Origin: Paracidovorax konjaci
GTDB taxonomy: Bacteria; Pseudomonadota; Gammaproteobacteria; Burkholderiales; Burkholderiaceae_C
DNA length: 64,000 bases
Direction: 5' to 3'
NCBI RefSeq assembly: GCF_900112675.1
Contig: NZ_FOMQ01000002.1
Location: 1-64,000, forward strand
Translations under genes and position numbers: made by a program
In this document: one piece after another, positions 30,206 to 38,502 of the stretch
Layout of the letters: every line of letters begins with the position of its first letter
How positions within the stretch are numbered: the stretch's first letter is position 1
Notes under the pieces: generated by a model
The model's database searches: none
Seen by the model: only the letters and a program-made list of their open reading frames with translations
Told to the model about the DNA's origin: nothing

Positions 30206-30661
30206 ATGGCGCATTCCCGTGCTGGCCGCTCCTGTGGCATTTCCATGCAACGCAAATCCGCTCGCGGCTTCACCCTCATCGAACTGTTGGTCGTGCTGGC
30301 CATTCTCACGCTGCTGGCGGGCCTGGTTGGCCCACGCGTGTTGAATCAGCTGGGCGGTGCCAAATCCAAGACAGCGGGCGTCCAGATCGCGGATCTCGAC
30401 AAGGCCCTTGAGTTGTTCAAGCTGGACGTCGGTCGTTACCCCAGCACTGAAGAAGGCCTGGATGCTCTCGTCAAACGTCCAGGTTCTGCGAATGGTTGGG
30501 CCGGCCCCTATCTCAAGGGTGGCGTCCCCTCGGATCCCTGGGGCCATCCGTACCGCTATGCCAATCCAGGTCCGAACGGTGGCATCGAAATCCTCTCCCT
30601 GGGCTCCGATGGTGCGCCTGGCGGTGAGGGTGAAGCGGGCGATATCCGCAACACGCCCTGA
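30206..30661 (+). CDS. gspG: Major pseudopilin GspG
   Basis: A 151-residue prepilin. Start at ATG 30206 after AAGGAG; ATG 30245 (MQRKSARG) is an alternative that would give the short leader normal for pseudopilins. The prepilin-peptidase site is ARG|FTLIELLVVLAILTLLAG, and the globular part has the GspG calcium-loop region and PYLKGGVPSDPWGHPYRY with ILSLGSDGAPGGEGEAGDI near the end. It forms the pseudopilus shaft. The long 20-residue leader preceding the RKSARG site is atypical if the first ATG is used. Confidence 0.95.
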   Translation: MAHSRAGRSCGISMQRKSARGFTLIELLVVLAILTLLAGLVGPRVLNQLGGAKSKTAGVQIADLDKALELFKLDVGRYPSTEEGLDALVKRPGSANGWAGPYLKGGVPSDPWGHPYRYANPGPNGGIEILSLGSDGAPGGEGEAGDIRNTP

Positions 30662-30687
30662 TCCCTCCGCTTTTCTGCAGTTCTGCC

Positions 30688-31134
30688 ATGCGGCGCGAGC
30701 GCGGCTTCACGCTGGTTGAATTGTTGGTGGTCTTTGCCATCATGGCGCTCGTGGTGGGGCTGGCTCCAATAGCGTTCGAACGGTTGCGTGAAGCGGCGTC
30801 GTACCGCGATACCGTCCGCACGATGACCAGCCAGATGCGTTCAGCCCGGCTGAGGGCGATGGCTGAAGGACGAGAAGTGCGTTTCTCGGTGGACCTCAGA
30901 AATCGTGCTTATGGCATAGATACGGCGATGAAGCCGCTGCCCCAGCCGTTGCAACTGCGCGCGATAGTGGCGGGCTCGGAATTGAGTTCGCCAAGCCAGG
31001 CGGCCATCCGTTTTTTACCCAGCGGAGGCGCCACCGGCGGAAGCATAGAAATCTTGCGTGCCCCTGGCGTAGGGACGCGGTTGCGGGTGGACTGGCTCTC
31101 CGGTCGTGTAACGCAAGAGGCTCTGACGCGATGA
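30688..31134 (+). CDS. gspH: Minor pseudopilin GspH
   Basis: A 148-residue protein with a very short leader and cleavage site RRERG|FTLVELLVVFAIMALVVG, then a beta-rich domain (EVRFSVDLRNRAYGID). GspH is a minor pseudopilin placed near the tip of the pseudopilus. The low similarity of the C-terminus between species makes GspH versus another minor pseudopilin depend on gene order; the order G-H-I-J-K fits. It overlaps gspI by four bases. Confidence 0.9.
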   Translation: MRRERGFTLVELLVVFAIMALVVGLAPIAFERLREAASYRDTVRTMTSQMRSARLRAMAEGREVRFSVDLRNRAYGIDTAMKPLPQPLQLRAIVAGSELSSPSQAAIRFLPSGGATGGSIEILRAPGVGTRLRVDWLSGRVTQEALTR

Positions 31135-31538
31135 GGCGGGGTAAGGGCCGTGCACAGCGGGGGTTGACCCTGCTGGAGTTGCTCGTGGCATTCGCCATCA
31201 TGGCCTTGTCGTTGGGCATGTTGTATCGCGCCATGGGTGGCAGTGCCCGCAGCGTGGCCGACGTGGACCGTTACCAGCGGGCCGTGGTCTTGGCGCAGTC
31301 GCTGCTCGCGCTGCGCGATGCTGTGCCGGAGCAGGGCTGGAATCAGACGGGGGATTCTGCTGGATACCAATGGCGCATCGCCAGCACACCCTATGCCACC
31401 GAATTCAACGGGCCGAACATTCCGCCGTTGCACGAGGTAAGCATCACGATTTCTTGGTCGGATGGCACGCGGCTGCGCAGCTTTGAACTCAGCACCTTGC
31501 GTCCTCAGCGTCGCTTGCCTGAGCCGGGGCGTTCCTGA
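31131..31538 (+). CDS. gspI: Minor pseudopilin GspI
   Basis: A 135-residue prepilin with leader MRRGKGRAQRG and the hydrophobic helix LTLLELLVAFAIMALSLGM. Note leucine instead of phenylalanine at +1 of the mature chain. With GspJ and GspK it forms the tip complex that primes the pseudopilus. It starts within the gspH stop codon overlap and ends overlapping gspJ by one base. Confidence 0.92.
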   Translation: MRRGKGRAQRGLTLLELLVAFAIMALSLGMLYRAMGGSARSVADVDRYQRAVVLAQSLLALRDAVPEQGWNQTGDSAGYQWRIASTPYATEFNGPNIPPLHEVSITISWSDGTRLRSFELSTLRPQRRLPEPGRS

Positions 31539-32212
31539 TGGCATTTCCCATGATTCGGAAAAACGACCACGCTGGCGGCTTTACCCTGGTGGAGTTGTTG
31601 GTCGTTATCTCACTGCTTTCTTTGGTCATGCTGGCCATGGGCTCGGCTTTGAGAACCACTGCGCAGACGGAGGAGCGCGTCGATGCGCGGCTTCGAAAAA
31701 TTGACGATTTGCGCGTAGTGGATAGTTTCCTGCGGTCGGTACTGGGCCGGGTATCCCTGCGGAAAAGACCACCGCCGGTAGCGATAGACGAGAGCCCTTA
31801 TTTCTTTTTTGGAAGACCCCAGGAAATGGTCTGGGTGGGAATCATGCCGGCCCGGTACGGGGCAGGGGGGCGCTATTTTTTCCGGTTGGGGCTGGAGGAT
31901 GGAAGTTCTGGGAAAGCACTGGTACTCAGATATCTTCCCTTCGTGGATGGTGGTGGCGGTCCTGACTGGGGACAGGCAGAAAGCTATGTGCTCGTACCAG
32001 CTGTGACCGGATTCGAACTTCGCTATGAAGATCCGTCGCAGGAGCCGCCCCAGTGGGGCGCTCCTTGGACGCCGACCGATCGATTGCCCCAACGCGTAGC
32101 GCTGCAGATAAGAAGCACTACCGATGTGTGGCCGGACATCATCGTGGCGATGCGAACCCTGCCGAACAGCGATCCTTCCATCGGCGGTGCGACTTTTGGG
32201 GGTAACCGATGA
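31538..32212 (+). CDS. gspJ: Minor pseudopilin GspJ
   Basis: A 224-residue minor pseudopilin; leader MAFPMIRKNDHAGG and cleavage before FTLVELLVVISLLSLVM. The globular domain has the expected beta-strands (ESYVLVPAVTGFELRYED) and PQRVALQIRSTT. The protein ends GGATFGGNR, a motif also found at the ends of the GspL and GspC-like proteins of this operon. It overlaps gspI and gspK by 1 and 4 bases. Confidence 0.92.
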   Translation: MAFPMIRKNDHAGGFTLVELLVVISLLSLVMLAMGSALRTTAQTEERVDARLRKIDDLRVVDSFLRSVLGRVSLRKRPPPVAIDESPYFFFGRPQEMVWVGIMPARYGAGGRYFFRLGLEDGSSGKALVLRYLPFVDGGGGPDWGQAESYVLVPAVTGFELRYEDPSQEPPQWGAPWTPTDRLPQRVALQIRSTTDVWPDIIVAMRTLPNSDPSIGGATFGGNR

Positions 32213-33072
32213 GTAGGCATTCTCATGGTCGCTTGGCTCAGCGGGAGTCGAGTGGCATGGTCTTGATCGCCGTGCTTTGGATCGTTGCGTCTCTGAGCAT
32301 CATCGTTACGGGAGTTACGCGGTCCATCCGCGAAGAGGCGCGCACGATGGCGCTCGCACGGCAGAGCGTTCAGGCCCAGGCGCTTGGTGATGCCGTCATA
32401 CAGATGGCGTTGCAGGCCATGGTCGCCAGCAATACGCCCATCAACCGTATGCTGCTTGCACAGCTTCAGTACCGTGGCGTGGCGATGGAGGTGCGCGCCA
32501 TGCCATTGAACGGGTTGATTGACATCAACAGCGCCCCTGTTCCTCTGTTGGCCAAGATGTACACCGTTGCTGGCGGGCTAAGCCCTGGGGATGCCGAAAC
32601 CCTGGCTCAGGCAACAGTTCAGGTGCGCGAACAGCGAAGCGCCTCAGGGACACAAGAACGTTTCGAAGCCGAGGAAGACCTCCTCAAAGTGCCCGGAGTC
32701 GATTACAGCCTCTATGCTAGACTTTTCCCTCTGATCACCGCTGACCTGCGAGGCCGGGGGCTTGTGAATCCCATGTCGGCTCCTCTCGAGGTCCTTGTCG
32801 TATTGGCTGGTGGAAACGTGGCTGCAGCCAAGAGCGTGGCCGATAAACGTGACACAGGGGCCCAAGGCGTTGATACGTCGGCGCTTGAAGCTGCATTCCT
32901 CGATAGCTCTTCGGTGCGTCGGATTCGCATGCAGGCACGTGTGCCCATGCTGGATGGCACGTGGCTGCGTGTCTCGCGCAGTGTCGATCTGACCGTACGT
33001 GCCCGAGACGGAGCACCGTGGTATTCCTTCCGTACCGGCGCCAGCGTGGAGCCGGTCGTCCGCAATCCCTGA
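32209..33072 (+). CDS. gspK: Minor pseudopilin GspK
   Basis: A 287-residue pseudopilin, the largest of the tip complex. Leader MSRHSHGRLAQRESSG, then MVLIAVLWIVASLSIIVTG; the mature chain lacks the Glu at position 5, as usual for GspK. Two GspK domains follow (LNGLIDINSAPVPLLAKM, LVNPMSAPLEVLVVLAGG). It caps the pseudopilus and may contact substrates. It overlaps gspJ; gspL starts 5 bases downstream. Confidence 0.93.
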   Translation: MSRHSHGRLAQRESSGMVLIAVLWIVASLSIIVTGVTRSIREEARTMALARQSVQAQALGDAVIQMALQAMVASNTPINRMLLAQLQYRGVAMEVRAMPLNGLIDINSAPVPLLAKMYTVAGGLSPGDAETLAQATVQVREQRSASGTQERFEAEEDLLKVPGVDYSLYARLFPLITADLRGRGLVNPMSAPLEVLVVLAGGNVAAAKSVADKRDTGAQGVDTSALEAAFLDSSSVRRIRMQARVPMLDGTWLRVSRSVDLTVRARDGAPWYSFRTGASVEPVVRNP

Positions 33073-33077
33073 CAACC

Positions 33078-34391
33078 ATGCCATCTCTTTCTTCCGAGGC
33101 CCGTTTTCTGGGAGTTGATCTACGTGCGCTTTGGCGTGAGATTCGTCAACCTTGGTTGCGAATGCACGACTGGCCTGCGTTGGCTTGGCTGACTCCTGCG
33201 GCCTCTGTGCGCGTGCTTCACCCCGATGGGCAGCAGACCTTTTGGCTGGGAGATGAACGCCAGGGAGGTTTGGCTGGAGTTGGCAAGCCTCCTTTTGTAG
33301 CTGTTGAATTGCCGGAAGAGTTGGTGTTGCGGCGCTCCCTGGCTTTGCCGGCGATGGCGGCTGTGGATGTCGCCAATGCCTCAGCGCTGGAAGCGCGGGC
33401 GATCAGCCCCTTTGTCAATGATGACCTGGCTTGGGGGCATCGAGCGCACTGGCTGTCCAGTGGGAATGTTCGCTCGGATGTGGTGTTGGCCTCCCGCCGA
33501 CAGATCGCTCAGTATCTGGCGACGCGGTTGGATGGCTTGGGAGATATCGAGCCTGAGGTCTGGGTCCTTAATGGCGAGGGACAGCCGGTAGTTTTGGAGG
33601 GTTATGGCGAGAGTCTGCGCTACGCCCATGCCTTGCGGTGGCGGCGCGCGGGTTATGCCCTTCTGGTTCTGATAGGTCTTTTGTCTCTGGCGGTAATGAT
33701 CACGCCGAGTCTGCAATTGCGCTTTCGCGCATTGGAGGCGGCGCAGTCCTATGCAGACGTTGCCAAGCGCACTGCTCCCGTAGTGCGGCAGCGGGAGCTG
33801 CTCATGCAATCTGCAGAGAAGCTGACTCTGTTATCTGAATTGGTAGCCACACGGATAGAGCCCTTGAAGGTGCTCGAGAAACTGACCCAGTTGCTGCCTG
33901 ACGATACCGCCCTTCAAAGCTTTCGCCTGCAAGGCTCGAAGGTCACCATCGCCGGAATGACGTCCAATTCATCGGCGCTTATGCAATTGCTGGGAAATGA
34001 GGCAGGTTTCAAAGAGGTTCGGGCACCCTCTGCGGCGACCCGAATGGGGAATACGGGCAAAGAAGCGTTTTCCATTGAGTTTCAGCTGGATCCCCAGGTA
34101 TTCGGCGCGCCTGTCAGCATGCTGCCGAAGACCGGTGTTCCGGGTGCCAATGCACTGGCGCCGATGGCGTCAGCTCCCTCTGCATCCGTTTCTTCTACTC
34201 CACGGGCTGAAAGCATGCCTTCGCCTGCAGCCTCGGTGGCTGCAAGTGCCGCTACTGCTACTGCTGCCGTGCCTCGGCCACCTGCCGCTCAGGGAGGGGC
34301 TACTTTCGGAGGCACGGCAGCAGCATCCACTGTAAGCGTGACTAAAAGTGCTTCGTCTTTTCCTGCTTCCGTGACGCGCGACAAACCATGA
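33078..34391 (+). CDS. gspL: Type II secretion assembly protein GspL
   Basis: A 437-residue bitopic protein from ATG 33078. The cytoplasmic actin-like domain (residues 1-190) binds GspE; a single membrane helix is YALLVLIGLLSLAVMITPSL; the periplasmic ferredoxin-like PilN/GspL fold covers TLLSELVATRIEPLKVLEKL to FSIEFQLDP. The last 90 residues are a low-complexity Ala/Ser/Pro tail with GGATFGGTAAAS, absent from typical GspL. It couples ATPase motion to the periplasm through GspM. It overlaps gspM by four bases. Confidence 0.9.
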   Translation: MPSLSSEARFLGVDLRALWREIRQPWLRMHDWPALAWLTPAASVRVLHPDGQQTFWLGDERQGGLAGVGKPPFVAVELPEELVLRRSLALPAMAAVDVANASALEARAISPFVNDDLAWGHRAHWLSSGNVRSDVVLASRRQIAQYLATRLDGLGDIEPEVWVLNGEGQPVVLEGYGESLRYAHALRWRRAGYALLVLIGLLSLAVMITPSLQLRFRALEAAQSYADVAKRTAPVVRQRELLMQSAEKLTLLSELVATRIEPLKVLEKLTQLLPDDTALQSFRLQGSKVTIAGMTSNSSALMQLLGNEAGFKEVRAPSAATRMGNTGKEAFSIEFQLDPQVFGAPVSMLPKTGVPGANALAPMASAPSASVSSTPRAESMPSPAASVAASAATATAAVPRPPAAQGGATFGGTAAASTVSVTKSASSFPASVTRDKP

Positions 34392-34948
34392 AACGCATGC
34401 CTCATCGCGAGAAGTTGATTCTTGCTGGTACCCTTTTGCTGGGCCTGATTCCTCTGGCCTCTATGGGATGGTATGTCGCACAGCGTCATACGGAAGCGGA
34501 GGCGCGCCTTGAGCAATTAGAGCCCCGCTATGCACGGCTATTGGGTTTGGAGGCTCAGAAATCTGAGATCGAAGTTGCGTTGGCAAGTGCGGGCGAAGCG
34601 CGGACGCAATACATCTATCCTGCCAGCCAAGACGCCAATCAGACCGGGAACGTGGCGCAGCAGAAGATTCGGGACATTTTCAGCGCCGCCGGGCTTCAGG
34701 TGAGCAGCAGCCAGGTCTTGCCCGCCAAAGAAGAGAAAGGCTTTGATCGCATACCGCTCAGCGTCCGCGCCGAAGGGGACATGCTGGCCCTGCAGAGTGC
34801 GCTTGCCGTGTTGAACAGCCAACTTCCGCTCATTCTCATCAATGACTTGGACGTCCAGGTCATCGGAGCGTTTGGAAACCTGGATCCAAAAAACGCACCG
34901 AGGTTGTCTATCGCCTTCGGCTTGAGCATCTTGCGGGAGCGGTCATGA
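34388..34948 (+). CDS. gspM: Type II secretion assembly protein GspM
   Basis: A 186-residue protein with a cytoplasmic MKRMPHREK head, a membrane helix (LILAGTLLLGLIPLASMGWYV), a coiled-coil segment (AEARLEQLEPRYARLLGLEAQ) and a ferredoxin-like periplasmic domain. It stabilises and localises GspL. The gene order L-M and four-base overlaps at both ends (gspL and the GspC-like gene) support the assignment. Confidence 0.9.
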   Translation: MKRMPHREKLILAGTLLLGLIPLASMGWYVAQRHTEAEARLEQLEPRYARLLGLEAQKSEIEVALASAGEARTQYIYPASQDANQTGNVAQQKIRDIFSAAGLQVSSSQVLPAKEEKGFDRIPLSVRAEGDMLALQSALAVLNSQLPLILINDLDVQVIGAFGNLDPKNAPRLSIAFGLSILRERS

Positions 34949-35568
34949 AAAGATACGCCCTGCATATCCTGCTGTTCTTGAATGTGGCCCTGGCGCTGCT
35001 TCTGCTATGGATGTGGGTATCCGTAGATGGCACTCTGCGCAATGTCCGTTGGATACCGCCCGAGCCTCGCAAAGCCGACCTTGGCGGTTTGGTTCCTGCA
35101 TTGCCCGTCGTCGGCACTGCAGATACCCAGGCTTTCGTAGCCATGCTGGACAGACCTCTTTTTTCCAGCAACCGTCGCCCACCTCCTCCGCCTCCGCCAC
35201 CTTCTGCAAATGAGCCCCCACCTGACAATCTGTCTTCTGCGCGTTTGTCGGGCGTGTATTCGGGAGGTAGTGAAGGAGGGGTCATCATTCTGGTGGCGGG
35301 AAAGCAGAGGCGCCTGAAGCTGAACGACAACATTGATGGTTGGGTGTTGACCTCCATTCAGGACCGAGTCGTCACTTTTGGCAGGGGCGGCGAGGTGCGC
35401 ACGCTATTGCTACCGAGAGCCACGGTAACTGTCTATTCCGGCGCACCTCTTCCTGCTTCTGTCGGCAGGGGAGCACAGCCTTCCGCCGCTCCGCCTGGTG
35501 GAGGAGGTGCCGGCGGGGCCCAGCCACCTCCGCGTCGTGCCACCTTTGGTGGTAGCCGAACCCCTTGA
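34945..35568 (+). CDS. GspC-like T2SS protein with HR domain but no PDZ (GspN position)
   Basis: A 207-residue bitopic protein: membrane helix ILLFLNVALALLLLWMWV, the LDRPLFSSNR motif found in GspC/GspN proteins, an eight-proline run, and a homology-region-like beta domain (ARLSGVYSGG, VIILVAGKQRRLKLND, VVTFGRGGEVRTLLL). GspC connects the inner platform to the secretin through this HR domain. There is no PDZ or coiled-coil region after it; instead a Gly/Ala/Pro tail ends RRATFGGSRTP. In related operons the gene after gspM is annotated gspN. I see no other gspC, so this short protein may do the connecting job. Confidence 0.8.
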   Translation: MKRYALHILLFLNVALALLLLWMWVSVDGTLRNVRWIPPEPRKADLGGLVPALPVVGTADTQAFVAMLDRPLFSSNRRPPPPPPPPSANEPPPDNLSSARLSGVYSGGSEGGVIILVAGKQRRLKLNDNIDGWVLTSIQDRVVTFGRGGEVRTLLLPRATVTVYSGAPLPASVGRGAQPSAAPPGGGGAGGAQPPPRRATFGGSRTP

Positions 35569-35613
35569 ATTGCGCACGCTGATGCGCTTTCCCTGTTTTC
35601 TGGGCACGTAGTC

Positions 35614-38064
35614 ATGATTTCTTATCGATACGCTCTTACTTCTATCAGCTTGGCCGTTTGCCAGATGGCTGCGGCCCAAGCGCCCAGCCCCGAGGCCGTG
35701 ACCGGAACCAACATCACGACCGAATCAGCGGCGACAGGCACTAGAGCCGCCGCGGCACCAGAAGGTGGCAATGCCATGGATGCCAAAACCGGACTTGATG
35801 CGGGTGTGGGCCAGGGGGAGGAGGAACGCACAATTCAGCCGCGCATCATGCGCGGCAACGACAGAGTTCTGGCGGACCCCAAATCTGTGCCTCCAATCAC
35901 AGGGGCTCCCATGTCGTTCAGCTTTGAAGAAGCACCCGTTGCAGAGGTGGTGCGTACCATCCTGGGGGATATAGGCAAGGCCAACTACGTGCTGCATCCG
36001 CCTCTGAACGGCACCGTCACCTTGTCGACGCGAACCCCCATACCGCCTGACCAGGCAATGTTCTTGCTGGAGAGCGCTTTGCAAGCCAACGGTTTGGGGA
36101 TGCTGCGAGATGCCCGAGGGACATATCACGTCGGGCGTCCAGATGCATTGCGGGCGATTGGGGGAACTTTGCGTCAGGTTCGTAGTGGAGAACCGTTGCC
36201 CCCCGGGAACGGAGCGATCATCGTCCCGCTACAGTACATTGGCGCTGCAGAAATGGCGTCCATTCTGAGGCCGATGGTTGCTCCAGATGCCATAGTGCGT
36301 GTGGATAACTTGCGCAATCTGTTGGTTCTTTCCGGGACCCGCACTCAGGCTGAAAGCTGGCTGGATCTGGTCAACACTTTCGATGTGGACTTGCTCAAAG
36401 GCATGTCCGTGGGGGTGTTTCCGCTCAAATATGCGTCCATCAAAGAAGTGGAGGCTGCGCTTCGTGTGGTGAGCGGTGGTGGGGCTGGGCCGACACCATC
36501 TTCGGGCGCCGCTACTGGATCTGCTTCTGCTGCGGCGGCTGTCGCCAACCAGGCAAGCGCCGCTCCGGTGTTGCTGGGTGAGGGCAATCCCTTGTTTGGG
36601 GCATTGCGCATAATGCCGATCGAACGGATCAACAGTCTCTTGGTGGTTACGCCACGGGCATCGTATCTGGATGAGGCGCGTCGCTGGATCGAGAAACTTG
36701 ATCAGCCCAGTGACAATGGCGCCGAGCCTCAGCTTTTCATCTACCACGTACAGAATGGCAATGCCAAGCATCTTGCCGGCGTGCTGGCAGGCATTTTCGG
36801 TGGGCAGAGCGGGGGCAATACCGCCAACAGCGGCGTTGCCCCGGGGCTTGGTGGTGCTTACTCCAACTCGTTTGGGCAAGGAAACTTTGGTAGCGGCAGC
36901 TCCGGGTTTGGGAACTCGGCATTTGGCAACTCCACTTTCAACAGTTCTGGATTTGGCTCCTCAGGTGGATTCGGCAATCGCAGCGGCTTGAGTGGCAACA
37001 GCTTCGGCTCCATGCAAACCAATCGTACCGGGCAAGCGCAGGGCAGCACGACGCCTGGTGTGGTGGGCGCCAACATTGGCGGTATCCGAGTGATGGCAGA
37101 TGAATTGAACAACTCGGTGCTGATCTGGGGGACAAAATCCGAATACTCCAAAATCGAGGCAACACTCAAGCGTCTCGACTTGCCGCCCACTCAAGTGCTG
37201 ATTGAAGCATCTATCGTGGAAGTGACGTTGGATGACACCCTGCAATATGGTTTGCAATGGGCTTTCAACAATAGCGGCCCTTCCGGATACAGCGGTACTG
37301 GGCAACTGCTCTCCAATAGCAATACCAGCGGAGTCATCGGGACCATACCTATCGCTGCTGCCTCGGGATTCACGTACTCATTGGCAAATTCGCTGGGCAG
37401 GGTCAGGGTGGTCTTGAATGCTTTGGCCACCAAAAGGCTGCTGAAAGTCATATCCAGCCCGTCGTTGATGGTGCTGGATAACCATACGGCCATGATGAGC
37501 GTAGGTAATCAGCAGCCGGTTCAAACGGCTTCTACAACCTTCGCTGACAACTCGAACTCCGTCACGAGCACAATCCAATACCGCGATACCGGTGTGAGCC
37601 TGGCCGTCACGCCCTCAGTGAATGCAGGCAATCTTGTGACGATGCAGATTGATCAATCCGTGACAGACGCGGTGGCTGACAGTTCTGGAAGTGTCTCCTT
37701 GCAGCCTGTATTCCAACAGCGGCAGATCACAAGCAAAGTGGCGGTGCGTTCAGGGGAGGCGATTGTCCTCGGGGGATTGATTCGCGACACCAGCAACGCG
37801 TCGAAGTCCGGCGTGCCCCTTCTTCAAGAGCTTCCCCTCGTTGGAAGCCTGTTCAGCAATAACGGCAAGACAGGGAACCGTACTGAGCTGCTGGTAGTCA
37901 TTACTCCCAAGGTCGTTCGGACGGACATCGACATCCGTGAAGTCAGTGACGAACTGCGAGATCGACTGAAAGGACTCCAGGTGATTGAATTGCGTGAAAC
38001 AGGGAGAGGCGGCTCCCCATCACAAAGTGCCCCGGTCACAGTGCAGCCCTTGCAGCCACAGTAA
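35614..38064 (+). CDS. gspD: Type II secretion secretin GspD
   Basis: An 816-residue outer-membrane secretin. Signal peptide near MISYRYALTSISLAVCQMAA; N0 domain from FSFEEAPVAEVVRTILGDI; N1-N3 ring-forming domains with IIVPLQYIGAAEMASILRPM; the secretin core holds VLIEASIVEVTLDDTLQYGL, VISSPSLMVLDNHTAMMSVG, and the C-terminal VLGGLIRDTSNASKSGVPLL. Between about residues 409 and 480 lies a low-complexity Gly/Ser/Asn/Phe insert with many FG pairs (GQGNFGSGSSGFGNSAFGN). It forms the secretion channel. It lies 45 bases after the GspC-like gene. Confidence 0.96.
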   Translation: MISYRYALTSISLAVCQMAAAQAPSPEAVTGTNITTESAATGTRAAAAPEGGNAMDAKTGLDAGVGQGEEERTIQPRIMRGNDRVLADPKSVPPITGAPMSFSFEEAPVAEVVRTILGDIGKANYVLHPPLNGTVTLSTRTPIPPDQAMFLLESALQANGLGMLRDARGTYHVGRPDALRAIGGTLRQVRSGEPLPPGNGAIIVPLQYIGAAEMASILRPMVAPDAIVRVDNLRNLLVLSGTRTQAESWLDLVNTFDVDLLKGMSVGVFPLKYASIKEVEAALRVVSGGGAGPTPSSGAATGSASAAAAVANQASAAPVLLGEGNPLFGALRIMPIERINSLLVVTPRASYLDEARRWIEKLDQPSDNGAEPQLFIYHVQNGNAKHLAGVLAGIFGGQSGGNTANSGVAPGLGGAYSNSFGQGNFGSGSSGFGNSAFGNSTFNSSGFGSSGGFGNRSGLSGNSFGSMQTNRTGQAQGSTTPGVVGANIGGIRVMADELNNSVLIWGTKSEYSKIEATLKRLDLPPTQVLIEASIVEVTLDDTLQYGLQWAFNNSGPSGYSGTGQLLSNSNTSGVIGTIPIAAASGFTYSLANSLGRVRVVLNALATKRLLKVISSPSLMVLDNHTAMMSVGNQQPVQTASTTFADNSNSVTSTIQYRDTGVSLAVTPSVNAGNLVTMQIDQSVTDAVADSSGSVSLQPVFQQRQITSKVAVRSGEAIVLGGLIRDTSNASKSGVPLLQELPLVGSLFSNNGKTGNRTELLVVITPKVVRTDIDIREVSDELRDRLKGLQVIELRETGRGGSPSQSAPVTVQPLQPQ

Positions 38065-38082
38065 TTCTTTACTATTTTTCCT

Positions 38083-38502
38083 ATGACTCTTAAGACTACC
38101 TTTTCCAAAGCTAAGTGGACCGGAGCTGCCTTGTGCGCTGTGGTCTTGGCAGGATGTGCATCCATGTCCCCAGCAACTCCAGAGCAGGTAGTGAAACAGC
38201 GCGCTGCCGAGTACTGGAAAGCGCGCATCGCAGGGCAATACGATAAGTCTTATGCACTGACCCCCCCTTCCTACCGGAAAGCATATACGAGCGAGCAATT
38301 CGCGCGTCAGTTCGGTACTGCCGCTTCGGTTATCAGTGCCGAAGTCACGGGGGTGCAATGCGAACTGGAGAAATGCTCGGCCAAGATCAAGCTTACCGCC
38401 AAGCCTTTTATCATTGGCCTCAAGCTGGATGCCATAGATACGTATCTTGATGAGGCCTGGATTTTAGAAGACGGACAATGGTGGCGGTTTCAGGATCTTT
38501 GA
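38083..38502 (+). CDS. Small outer-membrane lipoprotein after gspD
   Basis: A 139-residue lipoprotein: ALCAVVLAGCASM is a clear lipobox, Cys at about residue 25, with Ala-Ser next, compatible with outer-membrane sorting. The mature part (RAAEYWKARIAGQYDKSYAL ... SEQFARQFG) looks like an NTF2-type alpha/beta fold, and has a VQCELEKCSAK Cys pair. Only 18 bases separate it from gspD, so it is probably in the gsp operon; a pilotin or secretin-accessory role is possible but unproven. Confidence 0.8.
   Translation: MTLKTTFSKAKWTGAALCAVVLAGCASMSPATPEQVVKQRAAEYWKARIAGQYDKSYALTPPSYRKAYTSEQFARQFGTAASVISAEVTGVQCELEKCSAKIKLTAKPFIIGLKLDAIDTYLDEAWILEDGQWWRFQDL

Noticed and set aside
31865-31900. GCTATTTTTTCCGGTTGGGG in gspJ as a further copy of the dispersed element
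   Set aside because: Only the GCTATT end is similar; the ATGCCGCCGG core and upstream part are absent.
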